A stretch of 64,000 bases of DNA, taken from NCBI GenBank assembly GCA_964564635.1, contig CAZMAR010000002.1, positions 62,001 through 126,000 on the forward strand. The letters are read 5' to 3'. The notes under the pieces are model-generated. The model saw nothing but the letters and a program-made list of their open reading frames with translations. It did no database searches and was not told where the DNA came from. Made by a program: the position numbers and the translations under genes. Positions 52,872 through 60,978 of this stretch are shown piece after piece. Every line of letters starts with the position of its first letter. The first letter of the stretch is position 1. The stretch comes from Tepidaquicella sp964564635. GTDB taxonomy: Bacteria > Bacteroidota > Ignavibacteria > Tepidaquicellales > Tepidaquicellaceae.

Positions 52872-54833
52872 TTAACTAAATATTTTCTCTGGGTTATTTA
52901 AATATGATATGAATAAATCAAGATCTTTTGATTTCTTATCAAGAAAGAGAAGCTTTAGATTTATTATAATATAATTTAGAATTTCTTTAATCTCTTTAGA
53001 AAGAGGATCCATTCTATAGTTTTGAATAAACTTTATAAATATATAGCTTGATTCTGATAGTTTAGCCATTTTATCAATTTTTAAATCTTTTGATAACTTA
53101 ACAATATCTCTAAAATGATTAAATGTCCTCGATAATGTTGTAAGGGCATTATACATTTGATATTCTCCCTCTATAGTATCAAGAGACTTAAAGATTTTCT
53201 CAACATTTAAAATTCTTTCTTTAAGTATAAGTAATTTTCTCCTTTGGGTTAAGTCTGCGTATTTTTCAGAGAGTTTCTTTTCAAGTTCTTCCTTTTCTGC
53301 TTGTATTTTCTTCTTTTTTTCTGCTTCTTCTTTTTTCTTTATAAAGTAATTTTTTATTTCTTCAATTTCTGCAACAACATTTTCATATCCACTATAATCT
53401 TCTCCTGCTACAAGTTTTCTAATTAATATAATACCTTTTATAAATAAATCTATTTTTTCTTCATCTAAAACGTTTATATTGTGGTTATCTTCTTTTAATT
53501 CGTCTATCGCTCTTGACATTGTTTCTTTTATTGCACCATATATGTTCGTAATTATTTCAAAAGACATTTCTTGAGAATACCTTTCCATAAAATCGCACTC
53601 ACTAATAATACTGTTTATTAATGTAGTTAAATTTTTTACTGTATCGTTTAATATTTTTTCTTTTTCTACATCTTCTTTAAAATCAATTTTTGAAGACGAG
53701 TATTTTTTTCTTGATTTTTCTACTACCTTCTCTCTGGTATGCTTTATTTCTGTTTCTTTTTTCTTTATTATTTCTTTTGTTGATAAAGTGGTTTCTTTTA
53801 ATTTCCCAAGAGCCTCCGAAATCACCAGATTTCTTTTGTAAAGTTCTGTTTCATATTTTTTAAATGCAATGTTTTCTTCAGATTCTTTTTTACTATTTTC
53901 TACAGTTATTTTCATCTCTTTTGCCACTTCTTTTTCGTTTTCTTCCTGGGGTATGGATAAAGTTTCGCTGAAATCTTCATCAAAATGATCAATATAAATT
54001 TTCTTTTTTATTTCTGCTTTCTGTTTATTATCAATTTCTTTGTTACTTTCAGTTTTAATTACTTCTTTTTTCTCTTTATTAATTACAAATGTTTTTTTAA
54101 TTATGAAACCTTCTTCATTAGCTTGTATTTTATCTTCGCTCTCTTCAGATAATTTAACCCTATCACTATATTCTTTTTCATCCGGTATATTATACACTTC
54201 TTCGGAATTGTTCTTTATATCCCCTTTAATTAGGGTTAGTGGTGCTGTACTTTCTAACTCAGTAATTTGTTCTATCTCTTCTTCTTTTATCTGTTTAGTA
54301 TCGGTGATTGCTTGTTTTGTTAAGTTTTCTTCAGGGGTGATTTCAAGTTTCTTTGGTGCTGTAGAATCTTCCTCAACTTCCTCTAATTTCGAGTTTAAAA
54401 ACTCACTCTCCAGGGTTTCATAAATTGTTTTATTCTCTTCTATATTTTTTAATATTTCCTGATTATTTTTCTTTTCAATTTCTAAATTTACTTCTTCCTC
54501 TTTCTCTTCCTGTTTTATTCTAAATATAGATAACAGTAAATTTTTAATAAACTCCTTATCAATACTTAAATTATCATTTAGATTATCAAAATTTATTAGA
54601 TTTTCCTCGGCTTTCTTAACAACAAATAATAAATATGAACCTAATTTTTCAAATTGTTTTGTCTTTAAAAGAATATAGGTAAATTTAAGAAGTTCTTCTT
54701 TTCTTTCTCTTTCTGATATTTTTTTTAGAATGTTTAACAACTTTATCAAATCTCTAAAGTTAGAATTACCTGCGTAAGTAAATAATTCACTTTCTACTTC
54801 ATTCAAAAGATATAAAATGTAATTACCTTTCAT
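52872..54833 (-). CDS. Unrecognised Lys/Glu-rich coiled-coil protein
   Basis: This ~653-residue cytosolic-looking protein starts at the ATG at 54833 (a TTG precedes it directly). Residues 1-110 are helical with Leu-rich faces (L-L-N-E-V-E-S-E-L-F; L-I-K-L-L-N-I-L-K-K-I). Residues ~110-335 are a very acidic, low-complexity stretch, probably disordered. Residues ~340-650 are helical with coiled-coil heptads, notably the E-A-E-K-K-K-K-I-Q-A-E-K-E-E-L-E region near 500-520. No signal peptide, enzyme motif or named domain was found. It is probably co-transcribed with manC (9-base gap) and lies next to the putative origin. No function can be given. Confidence 0.75.
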   Translation of the reverse strand: MKGNYILYLLNEVESELFTYAGNSNFRDLIKLLNILKKISERERKEELLKFTYILLKTKQFEKLGSYLLFVVKKAEENLINFDNLNDNLSIDKEFIKNLLLSIFRIKQEEKEEEVNLEIEKKNNQEILKNIEENKTIYETLESEFLNSKLEEVEEDSTAPKKLEITPEENLTKQAITDTKQIKEEEIEQITELESTAPLTLIKGDIKNNSEEVYNIPDEKEYSDRVKLSEESEDKIQANEEGFIIKKTFVINKEKKEVIKTESNKEIDNKQKAEIKKKIYIDHFDEDFSETLSIPQEENEKEVAKEMKITVENSKKESEENIAFKKYETELYKRNLVISEALGKLKETTLSTKEIIKKKETEIKHTREKVVEKSRKKYSSSKIDFKEDVEKEKILNDTVKNLTTLINSIISECDFMERYSQEMSFEIITNIYGAIKETMSRAIDELKEDNHNINVLDEEKIDLFIKGIILIRKLVAGEDYSGYENVVAEIEEIKNYFIKKKEEAEKKKKIQAEKEELEKKLSEKYADLTQRRKLLILKERILNVEKIFKSLDTIEGEYQMYNALTTLSRTFNHFRDIVKLSKDLKIDKMAKLSESSYIFIKFIQNYRMDPLSKEIKEILNYIIINLKLLFLDKKSKDLDLFISYLNNPEKIFS

Positions 54834-54836
54834 CAA

Positions 54837-55348
54837 TACTGTTTTATAAAATTTATACTTAGTAATTTAAATTAATATACAATATTAAAATTAAATTATA
54901 AATTTATTTATTTATGAATTTATTATGGACTAAGAGTTTTAATTTTTAAATTTATAATTTTTATTAAGAATTAAATTAATTTTACTTGACATTAAAAATA
55001 AGTTTTATAATATTAATGTATAAAAATTCTTATTTCTTCTTGTTAATATCTTGTTAATATTTTTAAGATCGTTCTTTCAAATTTATACCCTATAAAAAAG
55101 TTTCTCTATGCTAATTAAAGTTATTAACAATTTTTGTTAAAAATTATACTTGAAATTTATAAGGTGCTGTTTTTCTTGTTGTTTATAATCCTTATTATTT
55201 GTTAATAACCAAACGATATAATATGCTGTTTTACTATGCCAGATATTCTTCTTTTTAAAGTACATTTTTAAGTGAATAAAGTTTTATATGTTATTTTGTT
55301 AATAATTATTTTTTGTCGAATGAAATTTAATTTACCTTTTCTACAGTA
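54837..55348. other. 512-base intergenic region upstream of dnaA, candidate origin element
   Basis: There is no gene here. The region is extremely AT-rich. The 9-mer TTATTAACA occurs at 55121-55129 and, inverted as TGTTAATAA, at 55200-55208 and 55297-55305. A tandem 11-bp repeat CTTGTTAATAT sits at 55039-55049 and 55050-55060. The 9-mer differs from the canonical DnaA box TTATCCACA at two positions. Its clustering beside dnaA suggests DnaA-binding sites for initiation or dnaA autoregulation. The dnaA promoter must also lie here but could not be pinned down. Confidence 0.5.
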
Positions 55349-56982
55349 ATGAAATATAATTCATCAAAGGACAACTTAATAAATAAGGATAAAAATTTTG
55401 AATTAAATACTGAACTTAATAAAGATAAAACTAATGCTGAAGAAATTTGGAAAAAGTTTATTTCTTTATTATCTGATAGTACTAAAGAAAGTGAAATTCA
55501 AGCATGGTTCTCTGTTGTTGTTCCAAAGAGTTTTATAGATAATGTTCTTACTTTATATGTACCAAGTAATGACTATTATTCAATTATAGAAAGAAGATTT
55601 AACAAGCAAATATCAAAAATTTTAGAAAGTGGTTTATTAGGACCTAATGGGAAATTAGTTTATGAGGTTTTAAATAAAGATAATAATTCTCAGAATGAAC
55701 AATTAAGTGTTTCTTCTGTAATAGAAAATAAAAGATTAATCTCAGACAGTTTTTATCGTTCTCGAACATGCGAAACAGACTATATCCCAAAACAAGAGTT
55801 TTTTAATAACGGTCTGTATTCAAGATATACTTTCGAAAATTTTGTAAGAGGTGATAGTAACGAGTTGGCTGCGGCTGTTGCTTATGCTATTGCACAGAAT
55901 CCTGGTAATTTATATAATCCTTTTTTTGTTTATGGCGGTGTGGGAATAGGAAAAACACATTTAATTCAAGCAATAGGTAATGAAGTATTAAAACGCTTCC
56001 CAAATAAAAGAGTTTACTACACTACAACACCAGATTTTACAACTCAATTTACTTCAAGTATTGCAAAGGATAGAGGGGATTTTTCTTCTGGAACTTTCGG
56101 AACTAAAAAGCTGGATGCCTTTTATAAATCTCTTGATGTATTAATTCTTGATGATATACAAAATTTAGCTTGTAAACAAGGAACTCAGGATTTTATTTAC
56201 CAAATTTTTAATACTCTCTATAATAACAATAAGCATATAATTCTTTCTTGCGATAAACCTATAAATCAGATTAAAGATATAGAAGAGAGGCTTGTTTCCA
56301 GATTTCGTTGCGGAATGATTGCAGATATACAACCACCAAGTTGGGAAATGAGGGTAGCAATTATTAAGCGAAAGCTTTCTGAACTCTCTGTTAGTTTTTC
56401 AGAAGAAATAATTCATTTCATAGCAACAAATGTAACAGACAGTATAAGAACAATAGAAAGTTGTATTTCTGGTATTATAACCGAAAGCAGGTTTTTATAC
56501 AATAATCAAATTAATCTTGAAATTGCAGAAAGAACATTAAATAGAGTTATAGGACATATTAAGAGAACTAAAAATATTTCTATCGAAAATATTATATACA
56601 CTGTTGCACAATATTATAAAGTATCAGAAAATAGTATTCTTTCTAAAAAAAGAACGAAAGAGGTTGCTTTTGCCCGTCAGGTTGCAATGTATTTAGCAAA
56701 GCAATTAACTAATTTAACTTTAGAAACAATTGGATTAAATTTTGGAGGAAAGGATCATGCAACAGTACTTTATGCATACAATAGTATAAAAGAATTAATT
56801 AAAAAAGATACAAGCATAAACAATCAGATTTTAGAAATCAGAGAATTGCTGGATAATTTATAAATCCCATTAAAGATTGATTATATACTTAATAAGTTGT
56901 TAATAACTTAATATTATTAACATTTTAATTTTCTCTCATTTTACAATATTAATAAGATATAAAATTAACCTTATGTTAATAA
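55121..56982. repeat. Six dispersed copies of the 9-mer TTATTAACA flanking dnaA
   Basis: Exact copies, in either orientation, are at 55121-55129, 55200-55208, 55297-55305, 56898-56906, 56914-56922 and 56974-56982. None of the six lies inside the dnaA coding frame. Single background copies also exist elsewhere, for example at about 5882, 10354 and in the eIF-2B-like gene, so the signal is the clustering and not uniqueness. Candidate DnaA boxes of a variant type. Confidence 0.55.
55349..56863 (+). CDS. dnaA: DnaA: chromosomal replication initiator
   Basis: This 504-residue initiator has domain I (residues ~30-95, I-W-K-K-F, I-Q-A-W-F), a variable linker (95-155) and the AAA+ core: Walker A G-G-V-G-I-G-K-T at 196-203, Walker B V-L-I-L-D-D-I near 264-270, and the arginine-finger region R-L-V-S-R-F-R. 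Domain IV carries R-T-K-E-V-A-F-A-R-Q and the DNA-recognition G-G-K-D-H-A-T-V (466-473). The usual recognition motif is G-G-R-D-H-T/S-T-V, so Arg is Lys and Thr/Ser is Ala here. It lacks the common dnaN neighbour; recN follows. Repeated TTATTAACA boxes flank the gene on both sides. Confidence 0.95.
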   Translation: MKYNSSKDNLINKDKNFELNTELNKDKTNAEEIWKKFISLLSDSTKESEIQAWFSVVVPKSFIDNVLTLYVPSNDYYSIIERRFNKQISKILESGLLGPNGKLVYEVLNKDNNSQNEQLSVSSVIENKRLISDSFYRSRTCETDYIPKQEFFNNGLYSRYTFENFVRGDSNELAAAVAYAIAQNPGNLYNPFFVYGGVGIGKTHLIQAIGNEVLKRFPNKRVYYTTTPDFTTQFTSSIAKDRGDFSSGTFGTKKLDAFYKSLDVLILDDIQNLACKQGTQDFIYQIFNTLYNNNKHIILSCDKPINQIKDIEERLVSRFRCGMIADIQPPSWEMRVAIIKRKLSELSVSFSEEIIHFIATNVTDSIRTIESCISGIITESRFLYNNQINLEIAERTLNRVIGHIKRTKNISIENIIYTVAQYYKVSENSILSKKRTKEVAFARQVAMYLAKQLTNLTLETIGLNFGGKDHATVLYAYNSIKELIKKDTSINNQILEIRELLDNL

Positions 56983-57105
56983 CATATAATTTACATTAAT
57001 TATAAATCATAATCTGAATATTTATTTATATCTTACAATTAAAATTAATTATTACTAATATTAATAACACATCTACTATTTTTTTCAATTATTAATATAT
57101 TATTT
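56864..57105. other. Intergenic region downstream of dnaA with DnaA-box-like 9-mers
   Basis: This 242-base AT-rich spacer between dnaA and recN carries TGTTAATAA at 56898-56906, TTATTAACA at 56914-56922 and TGTTAATAA at 56974-56982, the same 9-mer found upstream of dnaA. The first lies in a near-palindrome AAGTTGTTAATAACTT. Together with the upstream cluster it makes a bipartite candidate origin. It must also supply the recN promoter unless recN is read from dnaA. Confidence 0.5.
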
Positions 57106-58956
57106 ATGATTGAAAAACTGTTTATAAAAAATTATTTAATCATTAAGGAAGCAACCATTGAATTTACAAAGGGTTTAAATATTTTGACAGGAGAAACAGG
57201 AGCAGGAAAATCAATAATTATTGATGCATTAAGTTTAATTTTAGGAGAAAGAGCAGATTACTCAATTATTAAAAATGAAACAGAAAAACTTATTATAGAA
57301 GGTTTATTTAATTTTTCACAGAAAGATAGTAATAAAAAGAATGACATTTATAAAGATATAAAAAATTTTTTAATAGATAGAAAAATTCCATTATTTGGAG
57401 AAAATTTAGATGATATAATTATTATAAGGAGAGAGTTATATAAGAAAGGAATTAGTAGAAATTTTATTAATGACTATCCGGTATCAATTAGTGATTTAAA
57501 AGACTTTGGTAGATTAATAATTGATATTCATTCACAAAACGAACATCAATTACTTCTTGATAAGAGTACTCATATATTACAACTTGATGATTATATTATC
57601 CAGGAAGATAAAGAATTTAGTTTGATGTTATCTAAATATAAAACCCTTTATGAAGTATATCGTGAAAAAGTATATGAGTTAAAAAATTTACTTAATAAAA
57701 GAAATGAATATTTTGAGAAAAAAGAATTTTTAGAATTTCAATTAAAGGAAATTAATAGTGTTAACCCGCAGGAAAATGAGGATGAAGTATTGGAAAAAGA
57801 ATTAAGTAAATTAGAAAATGTAGAACTAATCAATATTACTATTAATAACTGTTTAAACTTATTAAAGGGAGAAGAGATAAATATTACAGATAGTATTTAT
57901 AATATTATAAAAGAGTTAAGGAAAATAATAAATTTTGATAAAGAAATAGAAGAAGTAGTAAAAGATTTTGAAACTGTTTATACATATATTAAGGAGTTAA
58001 ATAACACTCTTAGTAGTTACGTTTCTAATATACAGTTTGATGATAGGAAGATAGAAGAAATAAGAGAAAGACTTGGGCAATTATCATTTTTGAAAAAGAA
58101 ATATAGGATGACATTAAATGAAATTATAAATAAATCAGAACAGTTAAAAGAAGAGCTTAATTTTACAGAAAACTTTGATTTTGAAATTGAGAAAAGAGAA
58201 AAAGAAATAATAAAAATAAAAGATAATTTATCACAACTTGCATTGGATATTTCGGAAAAAAGAAAAGTATATGCAGAAAAAATGGCAAGCAGCGTTATGA
58301 ATTATTTTAAAGAAGTAGGACTTGAAACCGCTAAATTCATTGTAAATTTTAGCTACAACAAGGAAAGTACTGATGAGTATTTTAATATCAATGTTGAAAA
58401 TAAAAACAAAAATTGTATAAAAACACAGCTTTCAAATATAGGTATAGATGATATTGAATATTTTATTAATACAAATATAATAAAAGAGGACGCTAATAAA
58501 CTCAATAATAACAATAATTTAGAGTTGGATAATTATTTACCGTTGAAAAAAGTTGTCTCGGGAGGAGAAATATCGAGAATTATGCTTTCAATTAAAGCAG
58601 CTCTTGCAAATAAAGATAAAGTACCAATACTTGTGTTTGATGAGATAGATGCAGGAGTTAGTGGTAGAATAGCGGAGAAAGTTGGAAATTTATTGAAAGA
58701 ATTATCAAAATCTCACCAAATAATTTCTATTACACATTTACCACAGATTGCAGTTTTTGGTGAAAATAATCTTAATGTTTCAAAGCAAATATTAAAGACA
58801 GAGAAAGGTAAAGAAACAATTACATCTATTAAGAAATTAAGCAGAGATGAAAAAGTTCAGGAAATAGCAAAATTACTTAGTGGAGAAAAAATAACCTCTG
58901 CTTCATTAAAAGCAGCAGAAGAGATGCTGAAATTAGCGGAAAAAAGAAATAATTAA
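57106..58956 (+). CDS. recN: RecN: SMC-like DNA repair ATPase
   Basis: This 616-residue SMC-like protein acts in double-strand break repair. Walker A is G-E-T-G-A-G-K-S (residues 29-36). A long coiled-coil (about 165-400) separates it from the ABC signature V-S-G-G-E-I-S-R and Walker B V-F-D-E-I-D-A-G-V-S-G. I-T-H-L-P-Q-I-A follows. It is longer than the usual ~555 residues because of extra charged segments, for example an Asn/Lys-rich stretch near 470-480. It starts 242 bases after dnaA. Its stop overlaps the mnmG stop on the other strand. Confidence 0.95.
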   Translation: MIEKLFIKNYLIIKEATIEFTKGLNILTGETGAGKSIIIDALSLILGERADYSIIKNETEKLIIEGLFNFSQKDSNKKNDIYKDIKNFLIDRKIPLFGENLDDIIIIRRELYKKGISRNFINDYPVSISDLKDFGRLIIDIHSQNEHQLLLDKSTHILQLDDYIIQEDKEFSLMLSKYKTLYEVYREKVYELKNLLNKRNEYFEKKEFLEFQLKEINSVNPQENEDEVLEKELSKLENVELINITINNCLNLLKGEEINITDSIYNIIKELRKIINFDKEIEEVVKDFETVYTYIKELNNTLSSYVSNIQFDDRKIEEIRERLGQLSFLKKKYRMTLNEIINKSEQLKEELNFTENFDFEIEKREKEIIKIKDNLSQLALDISEKRKVYAEKMASSVMNYFKEVGLETAKFIVNFSYNKESTDEYFNINVENKNKNCIKTQLSNIGIDDIEYFINTNIIKEDANKLNNNNNLELDNYLPLKKVVSGGEISRIMLSIKAALANKDKVPILVFDEIDAGVSGRIAEKVGNLLKELSKSHQIISITHLPQIAVFGENNLNVSKQILKTEKGKETITSIKKLSRDEKVQEIAKLLSGEKITSASLKAAEEMLKLAEKRNN

Positions 58957-60902
58957 CCCCTCATATAAATTAAAATGGCTGCAATGTCTGAAGGATTTAC
59001 CCCTGCAATTCGAGATGCCTGACCAATTGATTTTGGTTTTATTCTTTTTAATTTGTCTTTTGCTTCAAGAGAAAGAGATTTTATTTTATCGTATGGAAAG
59101 TTTTCCGGAATAATTATATTTTCATTTCTACTAAACGATTCAATCATCTCTTGCTGTCTTTGAATATACCCCTCATATTTTAATTCTATATCAACCTGTG
59201 TTGTAGCCTCTTCATTTTCGTATAAGGACTGTAATAAATTTATTTCATTTGAATTTAACTTTCCTTTATTTTCTTTTAATATATAATCTATAAGTCTATC
59301 TGTTTTTATTTCTGTTCTTTTAATAATATTAGAATAAAATTCATTTTGTGAAATAGTAGGAGAACCAAGAGAAGATAAATAATTATTTATAACCTCCGGT
59401 TTAACAGTATGAGTTTTAAGAAAATCAATTGAAATCTTAATTAAAGATTCTTTTTGAAGTAATCTATTATAAACTTCTGAATCTACCAATCCCAATTTAT
59501 AACCTAATGGTAATAATCGTAAGTCAGCATTATCCTGCCTTAGCAATAATCTATATTCAGCAGAAGATGTGAACATTCTATATGGTTCTACCGGGCATTT
59601 ATTAATTAAATCATCAATAAGAACACCAATATATGCCTGATTCCTTTTGATTATTATTTGCTCTTTACCTTTTATTTTTAGAGCAGCATTAATTCCTGCA
59701 ACAATTCCCTGTGCAGCAGCCTCTTCATATCCCGAAGTACCGTTTACCTGGCCTGCAAAATATAATCCTGAACACAATTTTGTTTCAAGAGTTAAAAAGA
59801 TTTGGTGAGTTGGGAAAAAATCATATTCAACTGCATAACCGGGTCTGAGCATAACAGCATTTTCTAAGCCTGGTACAGTTCTTAATGCATTGTATTGAAC
59901 TTCTTCAGGAAGAGAAGTAGAGAAACCGTTCATATAAATTGTTTTTCCATCAAGAGTTTCTGGCTCAAGGAAAATTTGATGACGTGGTTTGTCAGAGAAC
60001 CTGGCAATTTTATCCTCAATTGAGGGACAGTACCTTGGTCCCACACCTTTAATTTTACCGGAGAATAAGGGTGAATCTTTGAACCCCTTTCTTAATTCCT
60101 TATGTGTCTTTTCATTTGTATAAGTTAAGTAGCAATTTACCTGTTTTAAAAACGGAAAATTCTTCTTGTTTGTATATATAGAAAATGGAGTAGGGGGAGT
60201 GTCACCGTATTGTACTTCCGTTTTTGAATAATCAATGGAATTAATATCTAATCTTGGAGGTGTACCAGTTTTTAATCTACCTACTGAAAAACCTAAAGCA
60301 ACTAAATTTTCTGTTAAACCATTTGCAGATTTTTCCCCATATCTACCACCGATAAAAGATTTTTTCCCTGTATGCATTATAGCATTTAAGAATGTACCAG
60401 AAGCAAGAATAGCAGCTTTACAACTGAAAATTGAGGAATCCTCAGTTTGAACTCCTTTAATTTTATATTTGAACTTATGAGATTTGTTGGTTTCTAGAAT
60501 ACTATCAGGAGTATTATCTTCCTCTACAAATATCTTAATTACTGTTCCCTGAATAATTTTAATATTTTCAAATGATCTGATTAAATCTATAGCTGCCAAT
60601 GTATATTTTTCCTTATCTGACTGACACCTTGGAGACCAGACAGCTGGTCCTTTGGATTTATTTAGCATTTTAAATTGTATTCCTGTTTTGTCTGCTAAAA
60701 TACCCATAACCCCACCTAAAGCATCAATTTCTTTTACTAAATGACCTTTAGCCGTGCCTCCAATAGCAGGATTACAACTCATTCTGCAGATAGCATTTAT
60801 ATCCATTGTTATAATACAAACACTACACCCTAACTTTGAAGCAGCAACAGCAGCTTCAAGTCCAGCATGCCCTCCGCCGATTATAATTACATCAAATTCC
60901 AA
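58953..60902 (-). CDS. mnmG: MnmG (GidA): tRNA U34 modification enzyme
   Basis: This 649-residue FAD protein, with MnmE, installs the carboxymethylaminomethyl group at wobble U34 of certain tRNAs. It has the FAD motif I-G-G-G-H-A-G-L-E-A (residues ~7-16), S-C-N-P-A-I-G-G-T-A-K-G-H-L, G-T-F-L-N, the signature G-P-R-Y-C-P-S-I-E-D-K and Q-V-N-G-T-S-G-Y-E-E-A-A. The start is TTG at 60902, dictated by the conserved N-terminus. It converges with recN, overlapping by 4 bases. A 26-bp perfect palindrome lies 22 bases upstream of the start. Confidence 0.96.
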   Translation of the reverse strand: MEFDVIIIGGGHAGLEAAVAASKLGCSVCIITMDINAICRMSCNPAIGGTAKGHLVKEIDALGGVMGILADKTGIQFKMLNKSKGPAVWSPRCQSDKEKYTLAAIDLIRSFENIKIIQGTVIKIFVEEDNTPDSILETNKSHKFKYKIKGVQTEDSSIFSCKAAILASGTFLNAIMHTGKKSFIGGRYGEKSANGLTENLVALGFSVGRLKTGTPPRLDINSIDYSKTEVQYGDTPPTPFSIYTNKKNFPFLKQVNCYLTYTNEKTHKELRKGFKDSPLFSGKIKGVGPRYCPSIEDKIARFSDKPRHQIFLEPETLDGKTIYMNGFSTSLPEEVQYNALRTVPGLENAVMLRPGYAVEYDFFPTHQIFLTLETKLCSGLYFAGQVNGTSGYEEAAAQGIVAGINAALKIKGKEQIIIKRNQAYIGVLIDDLINKCPVEPYRMFTSSAEYRLLLRQDNADLRLLPLGYKLGLVDSEVYNRLLQKESLIKISIDFLKTHTVKPEVINNYLSSLGSPTISQNEFYSNIIKRTEIKTDRLIDYILKENKGKLNSNEINLLQSLYENEEATTQVDIELKYEGYIQRQQEMIESFSRNENIIIPENFPYDKIKSLSLEAKDKLKRIKPKSIGQASRIAGVNPSDIAAILIYMRG

Positions 60903-60924
60903 TTTTTTAAGAATAAGTGTTAAT

Positions 60925-60950
60925 TAAAATGTTTCTTAAGAAACATTTTA
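60925..60950. promoter_or_regulatory. 26-bp perfect palindrome upstream of mnmG
   Basis: Half-site TAAAATGTTTCTT (60925-60937) is followed directly by its exact reverse complement, with no loop. It lies between pepF (stop at 60979) and mnmG (start at 60902), both on the minus strand. The lack of a loop and of an adjacent T-run argues for an operator bound by a dimeric regulator rather than a simple terminator, though termination of pepF cannot be excluded. Confidence 0.45.
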
Positions 60951-60978
60951 TAAAGAATTTTTAATAAATAGAGTGAAT

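Noticed and set aside
54040..54423. 127-codon ORF antisense to the coiled-coil protein
   Set aside because: Ser-rich composition is the expected shadow of the Glu/Lys-rich minus-strand frame.
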